Source of the DNA: CAWHNT01 sp963830775
GTDB lineage: Bacteria; Pseudomonadota; Alphaproteobacteria; Geminicoccales; Geminicoccaceae
NCBI GenBank assembly: GCA_963830775.1
Contig: CAWHNT010000038.1
Coordinates: 62,001 to 126,000, forward strand
Direction of reading: 5' to 3'
Length of the DNA: 64,000 bases
The position numbers and the translations under genes were made by a program. A model generated the notes under the pieces. That model saw only the letters and a program-made list of their open reading frames with translations, was not told where the DNA came from and did no database searches. Below are positions 8,981 through 16,874 of this stretch, in pieces. The first letter of the stretch is position 1, and each line of letters starts with the position of its first letter.

Positions 8981-9631
8981 ATGCTCACGCATAAGGCGAT
9001 TTGGCGCGGCATCGATATGCTGGCGGCAAAGAACCAGCTATCGGCTTCGGGCCTCGCCAAGCGAGCGGGCCTCGATCCCACGACGTTCAACAAGAGCAAG
9101 CGGACGACCAAGCAGGGCAAGCCGCGCTGGCCCAGCACCGAGAGCCTGTCCAAGATCCTGGACGCGACCCAGACCACGATGGGCGAGTTCGTGGCCCTGC
9201 TCGACGACGGGGCGGCCGCCAACGGCGAGGGCGTGGGGCGGCGGGTCCGCTGCGTGCGGCTGTCCCAGGCCGAGAAGGAGGACGCGTTCGACGCCGCCGG
9301 CTTCGCCCGCCCGGCCGGGTCCTGGGAGGACATCGAGCTCCCGACCTTCTCGGAATCGGCCCTCTATGCGATCGAGATCGACCGCGACGTGGCGCCGCCC
9401 ATGCTGCGCGCGGGCGACGTCGTCGTCGTCTCGCCCGAGAGCAGCGTGCGCCGGCACGACAAGATCATCGTCCGCCTGCGCAGCGGCGAGATCGAGTTCG
9501 GCATCTTCCTGCGCAAGACCGCCCAGCGCCTCTCGCTCGGCAGCTTCAGCAGCAGCGGCGAGGACCGGGCGATCGCGATCGCCGACGTTGCCTGGCAGGC
9601 ACGGATCATCTGCCTCTGCGCCCAGCAATAG
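8981..9631 (+). CDS. Helix-turn-helix regulator with S24/LexA-like C-terminal domain
   Basis: A 216-residue protein from ATG 8981, preceded by GGGAGGGG. Residues about 5-70 form an XRE-type helix-turn-helix (SASGLAKRAGLDPTTFNKSK, then WPSTESLSKILDAT). The second half resembles the S24 peptidase fold of phage repressors (PPMLRAGDVVVVSPESSVRR). The catalytic Ser seen as G-D-S-M in active members is absent here (DVAPPM), and no clear catalytic Lys follows, so self-cleavage is unlikely. It stands alone with a terminator-like hairpin behind it. A TACAAT box at 8932-8937 could be its -10 element. Targets are unknown. Confidence 0.75.
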   Translation: MLTHKAIWRGIDMLAAKNQLSASGLAKRAGLDPTTFNKSKRTTKQGKPRWPSTESLSKILDATQTTMGEFVALLDDGAAANGEGVGRRVRCVRLSQAEKEDAFDAAGFARPAGSWEDIELPTFSESALYAIEIDRDVAPPMLRAGDVVVVSPESSVRRHDKIIVRLRSGEIEFGIFLRKTAQRLSLGSFSSSGEDRAIAIADVAWQARIICLCAQQ

Positions 9632-9658
9632 GATCTGCTGGTCCTAGAGCTGGGAAAG

Positions 9659-9684
9659 AGGGCCGCCGGTTGCCCGGCGGCCCT
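9659..9684 (+). terminator. Terminator-like hairpin after the S24-like regulator
   Basis: An 11-bp perfect stem (AGGGCCGCCGG at 9659-9669 and its complement at 9674-9684) with a four-base loop starts 28 bases after the regulator stop. The T-tract expected of an intrinsic terminator is missing (AATCAAG follows), so termination may be weak or Rho-assisted. Confidence 0.45.
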
Positions 9685-9830
9685 AATCAAGAGGAGGCAT
9701 CACAACGTCAGGGAGGACAGTGACCCGGGATCGCCGCTATCGGTGAGCCGCAGTGCACCGGGTCACGAGCCTCTTATACCGCCGCAGTTCTTACCTTTTG
9801 GTAAAGCCGGAATCCGATTTTGTTCGCCAC

Positions 9831-10493
9831 TCAGGCGACGGCCGGCTCCGGCAGGCCGATCGGGCAGCTCACGCCGGTGCCGCCAAGGCCGCAATAGCCG
9901 CGCGGGTTCTTCGCCAGGTATTGCTGGTGGTAGTCCTCGGCGAAGTAGAACTCCGGGGCCGGCAGGATCTCGGTCGTGATCCCGCCATAGCCGGACCGCC
10001 GCAGCATGGCCTCGTAGGCCTCCTTGCTCGCCTGCGCCGCCCGGGCCTGCGCGTCGCCGTAGGTGTAGATGCCGGAGCGGTACTGGGTGCCGACATCGTT
10101 GCCCTGGCGCATGCCCTGGGTCGGGTCGTGGCTCTCCCAGAACAGCTTCAGGATCTGCTCGTAGCTCACCTGGCTCGGGTCGAACACGACCCGCACCACC
10201 TCGTTATGACCGGTGCGTCCGGAGCAGACCTCCTCGTAGGTCGGGTTCGGCGTCCGGCCGCCGGCATAGCCGACCGCGGTCACCCACACCCCCGGCTGCT
10301 GCCAGAAAACCCGCTCGGCACCCCAGAAGCAGCCCAGGCCGAACATCGCCTGCTCCAGGCCCTCGGGATAGGGCGGCAGCAGCGGCCGGCCGCTCACGAA
10401 GTGCCGCTCGGCCAGCCGGAAGGCCGGTGCGTCACGGCCCGGCAGCGCGTCGGCGGCATCCGGCATGCTCGACTTCTTGCTTCTCAGCCACAT
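9831..10493 (-). CDS. msrA: Peptide-methionine (S)-S-oxide reductase MsrA
   Basis: A 220-residue enzyme starting at ATG 10493, which has GAGGA about eight bases upstream; a longer frame upstream adds only low-quality sequence. The catalytic motif GCFWG sits at residues 54-58 with Cys55 as nucleophile, followed by TAVGYAGG, YEEVCSGRTGHNEVVRV and FWESHDPTQ, all standard MsrA blocks. The C-terminal YCGLGGTGVSCP supplies possible recycling cysteines. It repairs oxidised methionine using thioredoxin. No signal peptide is present, so it acts in the cytosol. Confidence 0.93.
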   Translation of the reverse strand: MWLRSKKSSMPDAADALPGRDAPAFRLAERHFVSGRPLLPPYPEGLEQAMFGLGCFWGAERVFWQQPGVWVTAVGYAGGRTPNPTYEEVCSGRTGHNEVVRVVFDPSQVSYEQILKLFWESHDPTQGMRQGNDVGTQYRSGIYTYGDAQARAAQASKEAYEAMLRRSGYGGITTEILPAPEFYFAEDYHQQYLAKNPRGYCGLGGTGVSCPIGLPEPAVA

Positions 10494-10589
10494 GGTCGGT
10501 GTCCTCGCTCGCCACCAAGGCGGGGTGGCTCGTGCACGCCACATAAGCACCCGCAAATCCGCATCAAGCATGCCGTGGCTGGCGGGCCG

Positions 10590-11747
10590 TCACATTGGCG
10601 GTAGGCCAAGCAGCGCCCTCACCCGGGCCGCAGCGCGCTCGGTGTCGGCCAGGGGTGCGACGGCACCGGGATCGGGCATGGCGTCGCCGAGCCAGGCCGC
10701 CCGGCCGGCCGCGATCTGGCGGCGGTGGATGACGCCCACGTCCCGCCGCAGCTGCGCCGGCCCCGCCAGCTGGCCCAGACGGTACCAGACCGGCTGCAGC
10801 CTGATGCCCCTGAGCCGCTCCTGCCAGCCGGCCCGGCGGATGCTGCCGTTGGCGGGCAGCGGCGGGCGCCGCGAGCCCGGCCCGCGCGCCAGATCGAACA
10901 CCAGCACCGGCCGCCCGGTCGCGATCGCCTCGATCAGCATCGACATGCTGTCGCAGGTGACGATCAGCCGGTCGGCCAGGGCCAGGTAGCCGAGATAGGG
11001 GTTCTCCACGGCATCCGGCCGCCAGCGGAACAGCTGGTACGGCACGCCCAGCTGCTGCTCCAGGGCCTCGATGGCGCCCCGCGGGGTGCGGGCGCTGGTC
11101 GTGATCAGGAGCGAGCCGCCCAGCTCCCGGGCCAGCCGGCTCGCCTCCAGGCCGAGCAGGGCCCCGGCCTCGCGGTCGAAGCTGTAGGGCCCGGAATTGC
11201 CGCCCAGGATCACGGTCACGTAGGGCCGCGGCAGGTGGGCCAGCCGCGGTGCCCAGGCCTCCCTGGCCGCCGCCAGCCGCTCCGGCGTCACCCGATGCAG
11301 CGGCGCCTCGTTGTGCAGAACGTTGGGCGCATCCGGCAGGCTGTATTGCGGCGTGGTGACGACGAGGTCGAACTCGCCGAGCCGTGCCCAGGGCCGGCCG
11401 ACATGGACCAGCTTCACCCGCTCCCGCCCGCCGGCCTGCTCGCGGATCCAGCGCGCCACCGGCTCGTTGCGCCGCCCGGCCGTCAGCACGAGCCGCGGCC
11501 AGGGCGGCTCCAGCGGGTCCGAGCGCTCGCGCACCAGCCCCAGCAGGTTGGCACCCGCCAGCACGTTGGTGATCAGCTCGGTCGGCCGATAGACCAGCCG
11601 CTTCTGCTCGAACGGCAGATGCAGCGCCTCGGCCAGGGCCAGAAGCTGCGCGTTGTCGCCCACTTTGTGGCCCATCAGGAGCCACGCGCGCGGCAGCTCC
11701 GCGTCCGCGCCACCCGGCGCGCTCACGCCACGTTTCCCATGAGCCAT
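10590..11747 (-). CDS. ELM1/GtrOC1-family putative glycosyltransferase (DUF1022)
   Basis: A 385-residue protein in the family named after plant mitochondrial fission factor ELM1. Typical landmarks are LLMGHKVGDNAQLLALAEAL near the start, LVLTAGRRNEPVARWI, VTTPQYSLPDAPNVL, VTVILGGNSGPYSFD and ADRLIVTCDSMSMLIEA. Bacterial members look like GT-B-fold glycosyltransferases and are suspected to act in cell-surface glycan assembly; the substrate is not known. The short gap to the isomerase gene at 11789 on the other strand makes a divergent pair. Confidence 0.8.
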   Translation of the reverse strand: MAHGKRGVSAPGGADAELPRAWLLMGHKVGDNAQLLALAEALHLPFEQKRLVYRPTELITNVLAGANLLGLVRERSDPLEPPWPRLVLTAGRRNEPVARWIREQAGGRERVKLVHVGRPWARLGEFDLVVTTPQYSLPDAPNVLHNEAPLHRVTPERLAAAREAWAPRLAHLPRPYVTVILGGNSGPYSFDREAGALLGLEASRLARELGGSLLITTSARTPRGAIEALEQQLGVPYQLFRWRPDAVENPYLGYLALADRLIVTCDSMSMLIEAIATGRPVLVFDLARGPGSRRPPLPANGSIRRAGWQERLRGIRLQPVWYRLGQLAGPAQLRRDVGVIHRRQIAAGRAAWLGDAMPDPGAVAPLADTERAAARVRALLGLPPM

Positions 11748-11788
11748 CCGCGCACTAGCTTCGTCCGCAACCTATCGGGGGCCTCAGC

Positions 11789-12571
11789 ATGCCGCGCTTC
11801 GCCGCCAATCTCAGCATGATGTTCCAGGAGCACGCCTTCCTCGACCGCTTCGCCGCGGCCCGGGCCGCCGGGTTCGAGGCCGTCGAGTTCCTCTTCCCTT
11901 ACGCCTTCCCGCCCGAGGACGTCGCGGGCAAGCTGAAGGAGAACGGCCTCACCCAGGCCCTCTTCAACCTCCCGCCCGGCGACTGGGACAAGGGCGAGCG
12001 CGGCTTCGCCTCGCTCCCGGGCCGCGAGGCCGAGCTCCCCGGAGCCGTCGAGACGGGCCTGCGCTACGCCAAGGCCCTCGACTGCCCGCGGCTCCACCTC
12101 ATGGCCGGCATCCCGCCCGCCGGTTCGGACCGCGCCGCCTGCCGCCGCACCTACATCGCCAATGTCCGCCGTGCCGCCGAGATGTGCCGCGTCCAGGGCC
12201 GTGACCTGCTCCTGGAGCCGATCAACAGCCGCGACATGCCGGGATACTTCATCAACTGCCAGGGCGAAGGCCGCGCCATCATCGAGGAGATCGGCCTCGA
12301 CAACCTGAAGCTGCAGCTCGACCTCTACCACTGCCAGATCATGGAAGGCGACCTCGCCGCCCACTTGCGCGAGTTCCTGCCCGTCACCGGCCACATCCAG
12401 ATCGCGGGCGTGCCCGAGCGGCACGAGCCGGACGTGGGCGAGATCAACTATCCCTACCTCTTCGACCTCCTCGACAAGCTCGGCTACCAGGGCTGGGTCG
12501 GCTGCGAGTACCGCCCCCGCGGCCGCACCGAAGACGGGCTGGGGTGGTTCGCGCCGTATCGTTCTCGCTGA
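11789..12571 (+). CDS. hyi: Hydroxypyruvate isomerase / 2-oxo-tetronate isomerase family (Hyi/OtnI)
   Basis: A 260-residue TIM-barrel isomerase of standard length. The N-terminal NLSMMFQEHAFLDRFAAARA and GFEAVEFLFPY, the metal-binding LLLEPINSRDMPGYF segment, LQLDLYHCQIMEGDL, HIQIAGVPERHEPD and the final GWVGCEYRPRG are classic for Hyi/OtnI. Hyi interconverts hydroxypyruvate and tartronate semialdehyde; OtnI isomerises 2-oxo-tetronates to 3-oxo-tetronates ahead of kinase OtnK. Because otnC and otnK lie about 6 kb away, the OtnI role is plausible. A secretion cassette and an IS110 element lie between. Confidence 0.88.
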   Translation: MPRFAANLSMMFQEHAFLDRFAAARAAGFEAVEFLFPYAFPPEDVAGKLKENGLTQALFNLPPGDWDKGERGFASLPGREAELPGAVETGLRYAKALDCPRLHLMAGIPPAGSDRAACRRTYIANVRRAAEMCRVQGRDLLLEPINSRDMPGYFINCQGEGRAIIEEIGLDNLKLQLDLYHCQIMEGDLAAHLREFLPVTGHIQIAGVPERHEPDVGEINYPYLFDLLDKLGYQGWVGCEYRPRGRTEDGLGWFAPYRSR

Positions 12572-12621
12572 TCCCGCGCGGGGGCAGGAAGCTAGGGCGT
12601 TCGTGCCGCCCCGGAAATTAC

Positions 12622-14217
12622 CTACCGCTCTCGGAAAGCCCTGCGGATGGCGTCGTAGAACGGGCGGAGCAGGTAATCGAGGAAGGTCCGCTCGCCGGTG
12701 AGGATCATCACCTCGGCCGGCATGCCGCTCAGGAGCGCCACGTCCCCGCCGTCGAACGTGCCGAGCTCGCCCTTCTCGACCGCGACCTGCGCCGCAAAAT
12801 AGGGCTGCCCCGTGCGCTCGTCGACCAGCCGGTCGGCCGAGACCTCGCGCACCACGCCGTGGATGATCGGCAGGTTGCGCTGCGGGTAGGCGGTGAGCAC
12901 CACGCGGGCCGGCAGGCCACGACGGACGTCCTTGATGGCGGTGGGCTGGAGCCTGGCCTCGATCAGGAGCTCGGCCTGGCTCGGCATCAGGTCGAGGATC
13001 GGCTCACCCGGCTTGAGCACGCCGCCCACGGTCGTGGTCCTGAGGTCGACCACCTCGCCGTCGACCGGCGCTCGCACCACGGTGCGGGCTAGGGCGTCCT
13101 CGGTCGACGGCAGCCGGTTGCGAACCTCGTCCAGTCGCTTGCGGGCCTCGTCGAGCTCGCGGTTGATCTCCTGCCGGTCCTGTTGCTCGGCGGTGATGTT
13201 CTCGAGCTGGGCTTGGCCGATCGCCTCCCTGTTCGCCGCGATCCTGCCGCGCGAACGCGGCCTGCTGGCCTCGGATGTCGGCCTGCGCACGCTGCAGGGC
13301 GAGGAGCCGTGGCTTGCGCTCGAGCCCCTTCTCGACCAGCGCCTTCACGCCCTTGATCTCGTCCTCGATCAGCGTCAGCTGCACGCTCTCGGCCGCGATC
13401 TGCTGCGCCAGGCTGTCGTTCTCCGCCTCGAGCTGGGCGACGCGCTGCGCACGTAATCCGCCGCCGCCCTTCGCGAACCGCGCGGTGGGCCGCAAACAGC
13501 TGCCTGCTGCGTGGCGAGGATCCGCTCGACCCCGGGCTCCGGTGCCCGGCGTGGCGAGGTCCTCCAGGATGATCAGGCTGGGCTGGTCGTCCGGATCGGG
13601 CTCCTGCCGGCCGGCCGCGGTCGCCAGCACTGCCGTGCCGGGGCTGCCGCTGCCTGCGGCGAGCGAGGTCCTCCGGGAAGGTCAGCCGCGGTGCGTCGGC
13701 CTGCTCCGCCTCGAGCCGTGCCACCGTCGCGCGCAATGCCAGATACTGGTCCCGCAGCACGTCGTACTCGGCATGCGCGCGCACATCCTCGAGCGTGACC
13801 AGGGCATCGCCCGCCCGCACCCGGCTGCCCTCTCGGACGTGGATGACGCGGATGATCCCGCCCTCGAGGTGCTGCACCGTCTTCCGCTTGCCCTCAGGGC
13901 TCACGACGCCCGGCGCCACGGCAGCACTCGCCAGCGGGGCCAGCCAGGCCCACAGGCCGCCGCCGCCGAAGAACAGCAGCACGATCGCCCAGCCCAGAAG
14001 CCGCTGCCGGCGCGTCACCGCCCGCAGCGACGTCGGCGCCTGCCCTGGAGCCGAACGCCGGTCCGTGCGTGCTGGCCGGCCGTCTGACCGACGAGCAGGA
14101 GCAGTGCCATCAGGACGCTGCCGAGCAGCAGCTCGGTCCAGGGGAGCTGCGAGCGCTCGCGTCCACAGGGCGATCCAGATGGCCTCAAGACCGAAGGCTT
14201 TCCGGAGCCCAGCTCAC
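12622..14217 (-). pseudogene. Type I secretion membrane fusion protein (HlyD/PrtE family), frame-disrupted
   Basis: The coding signal runs through three frames. From GTG 14018 comes a membrane anchor (LLGWAIVLLFFGGGGLWAWL), then TVQHLEGGIIRVIHVREGS, the HlyD lipoyl-like part. A second frame (about 13630-13290) carries the coiled coil (AQLEAENDSLAQQIAAESVQ). A third frame from about 13290 to 12622 has ALARTVVRAPVDGEVVDLRT, ILDLMPSQAELLIEARLQP and the C-terminal YLLRPFYDAIRRAFRER. A start further upstream at GTG 14217 would overlap the ABC gene stop by GTGA. If intact, the protein would bridge the inner-membrane ABC unit and a TolC-like outer channel; no tolC homologue is seen here. Confidence 0.72.
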
Positions 14218-16083
14218 GGCGCCTCTCCCACGGCACCCGGGGGCGGGGCCGGCGGCTGGAACACCGGCCTTGCAGTGACGGCTCGACCTGCAGCCTCGCC
14301 CCGGTCATCGGCACGACATTACGGCGCGGTGCGGTCAGCCCCGCCTGCACCTCGTCGCGCGGCCCGAAAGCCGCGACCTCGCCATCGCGCAGCAGCAAGA
14401 GCCGGTCGACTACCCGCAGGCTGGGGAGATGGTGGGTGATCAGCACGACCGTCGCTCCCCGCCCCTTAAGGTCGAGGATCGCGCGCTGGAGAAGCTGGGC
14501 TGCGGCCGAGTCGGCGTGCGCGTCCGGCTCGTCGAGGACGATCAGCGCGGGCTCGCCGTAGAGCGCCCTGGCCAACGCAATGCGCTGCTGCTCGCCGCCC
14601 GAGAGCCGCTGGCCCTGCGGGCCGATCACGGTGTCGTAGCCAAGCGGCAGCCGCAGGATCGCCTCGTGCGCGCCCGCAAGCTCGGCCGCGGCCACGACGC
14701 CCTCCGGGTCCGGCGCCCCCATCCGGGCGATGTTGTCCGCGACGCTGCCGCTGAACAGGCTCGGGTACTGCGGCAGGAAGCCGAGATGGCGGCCGAGCTC
14801 GTCGTCGTCCCACTGCTCGAGCGCGGCACCGTCGAGGCGGATCGTACCCCGCTGCGGCCGCCAGATGCCGACCAGCAGGTGGGCCAAGGTCGACTTGCCG
14901 GCACCCGAGGGACCGATGATGCCCAGCACCTCGCCGGGCTGCAGGGCGAAGGAGATGTTGCGCAGGAGCGGCGCCTCGGCGCCGGGCGGCATGAAGGTCA
15001 GTCCGTCGACGGCAAGCCGTCCCTGCGGGCGCGGCAGCCTCTGCCGCGCTGGCGTGCCTGGCGCCCGCTGGAACAGCTCGGTCAGGCTCCGTGCCCCGGC
15101 GCGCGCGGCTGACGAACGCCTTCCAGGCCGGCAGCGCACGGTCGACCGGGGCCAGGGCGCGGGACAGCAGGACGGAGGCGGCGATCATCCCGCCCGAGGT
15201 CAGGGAGCGGTCGAGCACGAGCCAGGCGCCCAGGCCCATGATGCCGAGCTGCAGCCCGTAGCGGAGGAACTGGGCCAGGCTGACGAGCGCCGCGCTCCGG
15301 TCGCCGACCGCGAGCGCCAGCGCGCTGGCCTCCTGCTGGGCGGCGTGCCAGCGGCGCAGGAGCGCGGTGCGCATGCCCATGGCGGCGGCCGGCTCGGCCA
15401 GGCTGACGAACTCCTCGCCCAGCCGCTGCGCCCGGCGAGCGGCCGCCGATGCGGCCGCGGTACCGGACCGGGTCAAGCGCCTCGTTGGCCAGCGCGCACA
15501 GGAGCAGCAGCACGGCCGAGACGAGGGCGAACAAGCCGAGCGCCGGGTGCAGGAGGCCGATCGACGGCCAGGAACACGGGCGCCCAGGGTGCGTCGAGGA
15601 AGGCAACCACGCTCTCGCTGGCAAAGAACGTCTTGATGTCGGCGAGCGCCCGGCTCGCCGCCCCGCCATCGCGGCCACCGCCCCTGAGCCGGGCATCCAT
15701 CGCTGGCGTCGATCGCCGGGCCGCCGAGCTCGCGCTCGAGCCAGTCGCCGATCCGGCGTCAGGAGCTTGCGCCGGACATTGCTCAGGAGGCCGAAGACGG
15801 CGGTGGCGCCCAGGGCAATCAGGGTGAGGAAGAAGAGGGTCTCGCGCGAGCCGCTGCTCATCACCCGGTCGAAGACCTCCATCATGTAGATGGAGCTGAC
15901 CAGCATGAGCAGATTGAGGAACAGGCTGAAGGCGCCGACTGCCCAAAGCTCCCGCCGCACTGCAGCCTTGGCCTGGCGGAGCAGGGCCGCGGGATTGTCG
16001 GGCCGCAGCCGGCTGCGTTCCGGGCCGGACGGTCGCGGCGGAGGTTCGTCGATCGGCGTCAGCAACGTTACAGTGGGCCGCAC
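14214..16083 (-). pseudogene. Type I secretion ABC permease/ATPase (PrtD-like), frame-disrupted
   Basis: Coding pieces in several frames add up to a PrtD-like exporter of about 600 residues. Membrane part: AVGAFSLFLNLLMLVSSIYM, MEVFDRVMSSGSRETL, later LGIMGLGAWLVLDRSLTSGG. ATPase part: Walker A GPSGAGKST, FLPQYPSLFSGSVADNIARM, signature RLSGGEQQRIALARAL, Walker B LIVLDEPDAHAD and ITHH. Shifts fall near 15700, 15475, 15110 and 14250. The likely start is GTG 16083, after the hairpin, and the likely end is TGA 14214 (ending PAPPPGAVGEAP), overlapping GTG 14217 of the next gene. It would export the RTX protein encoded just upstream. As read, neither transporter gene can make a full product. Confidence 0.75.
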
Positions 16084-16122
16084 GGCAGCATAGACCCCAG
16101 CACTCGGATCACTCTCGTCGGC

Positions 16123-16158
16123 ATGTGGGCCGCGGCAGTCGACCGCCGCGGCCCACAT
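16123..16158 (-). promoter_or_regulatory. Strong hairpin between RTX gene and its transporter genes
   Basis: A perfect 14-bp inverted repeat (ATGTGGGCCGCGGC at 16123-16136, complement at 16145-16158) with an eight-base loop begins 17 bases after the RTX stop codon and precedes the likely ABC start. No T-run follows. In other RTX systems a partial terminator at this point keeps transporter level below substrate level; the same role is inferred here. Confidence 0.55.
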
Positions 16159-16174
16159 CCGCACGGGCGCTCAA

Positions 16175-16687
16175 CTAGACGATGAAGTCGCCGCCGAAGA
16201 AATTGCCGGCGAAGACGGGATCTACTTCGAACCGTACCTCGTTCTCGTTCCCTTGCCCCACCGGATCGACCTCGAAGGTCAAGAACCCGCCATTGTTGGC
16301 CTCGATCTGGACGACCTCGCCCTGACCGGCATCGTTCTTGAGGCCGGCAAAGGTATTGACACCGGTCACGTTCGAGAGGTCGATCTTCTCACCATCTTCG
16401 AACTCGGTGATCTTGTCTCCCCGGATCTCACCGGCACTGTTGTAGATGTAGTAGTCCTGGCCCGGGCCGCCGGTCAGCCTGTCGTGGCCTGCGCCGCCAT
16501 AGAGATCGTCATAACCTTCTCCGCCGAAGAGCCTGTCGTTACCGGCTCCTCCGAAGATGCGATCGTTGCCGCCATCGCCGCGAAGCGTGTCGTTGCCGCC
16601 ATCGCCACGAATGGTGTCATTGCCGGAATTATCCTGGCCCGGCCCGGGGAAATCATTGTTGCCGGCGCCCAAATTGAAAGTCGCCAT
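16175..16687 (-). CDS. Small RTX calcium-binding protein, type I secretion substrate
   Basis: A 170-residue acidic, Gly/Asp-rich protein from ATG 16687 with GGAG upstream. Residues about 22-80 hold a run of RTX nonapeptides of the GGxGNDxLx type (GGNDTLRGDGGNDRIFGGAG). These bind calcium and fold into a beta-roll outside the cell. Residues 80-110 (DKITEFEDGEKIDLSNV) match the region after the repeats in serralysin-like C-terminal domains. The last residues are GGDFIV: the DFIV ending matches the C-terminal export signal of serralysin-type proteases. No catalytic domain is present, so it may be a binding or matrix protein, or an orphan tail. It is first in a cassette with the ABC and fusion genes. 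Confidence 0.85.
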   Translation of the reverse strand: MATFNLGAGNNDFPGPGQDNSGNDTIRGDGGNDTLRGDGGNDRIFGGAGNDRLFGGEGYDDLYGGAGHDRLTGGPGQDYYIYNSAGEIRGDKITEFEDGEKIDLSNVTGVNTFAGLKNDAGQGEVVQIEANNGGFLTFEVDPVGQGNENEVRFEVDPVFAGNFFGGDFIV

Positions 16688-16874
16688 AGCTCCACTCCGT
16701 CTTTGTTCGGTCCTCGCGGACCGGTTTGGTCGGATGCTGAGAGCTTGCGTGGCGAGACTTCGCCTAGACCCCATGTCCCTGTCGGGGATTGGGGTGGCTC
16801 GTCTCTGATCATGTCGTTGGACGAGGATTGCACCGGATCGGCCGGTGCCGAGCCTCAGACATGGGAGACGAGCC
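16688..16874 (+). ncRNA. Candidate bridge-RNA-type leader of the IS110 element
   Basis: The 187 bases before the transposase contain several self-complementary blocks: GGTCC-TCGC-GGACC, GGCGA-GACT-TCGCC at 16751-16764, and a long-range repeat GGCTCGTCTC at 16796-16805 with its exact complement at 16865-16874, directly before the GTG start. IS110-family elements are known to encode a structured RNA next to the transposase that selects donor and target DNA (bridge RNA/seekRNA). Position and structure fit that, but the guide loops were not matched to element ends, so this is inference. Confidence 0.35.

Noticed and set aside
9720..9746. Eight-codon open frame with a good ribosome site between the S24-like regulator and msrA
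   Set aside because: No following gene on the same strand, so a leader-peptide role is not supported.
14015..14216. C-terminal extension of the type I ABC protein to 14015, overlapping GTG 14018
   Set aside because: The extension is Arg-rich filler in the wrong frame; a one-base shift gives a natural end at 14214 that overlaps a GTG at 14217, which fits better.
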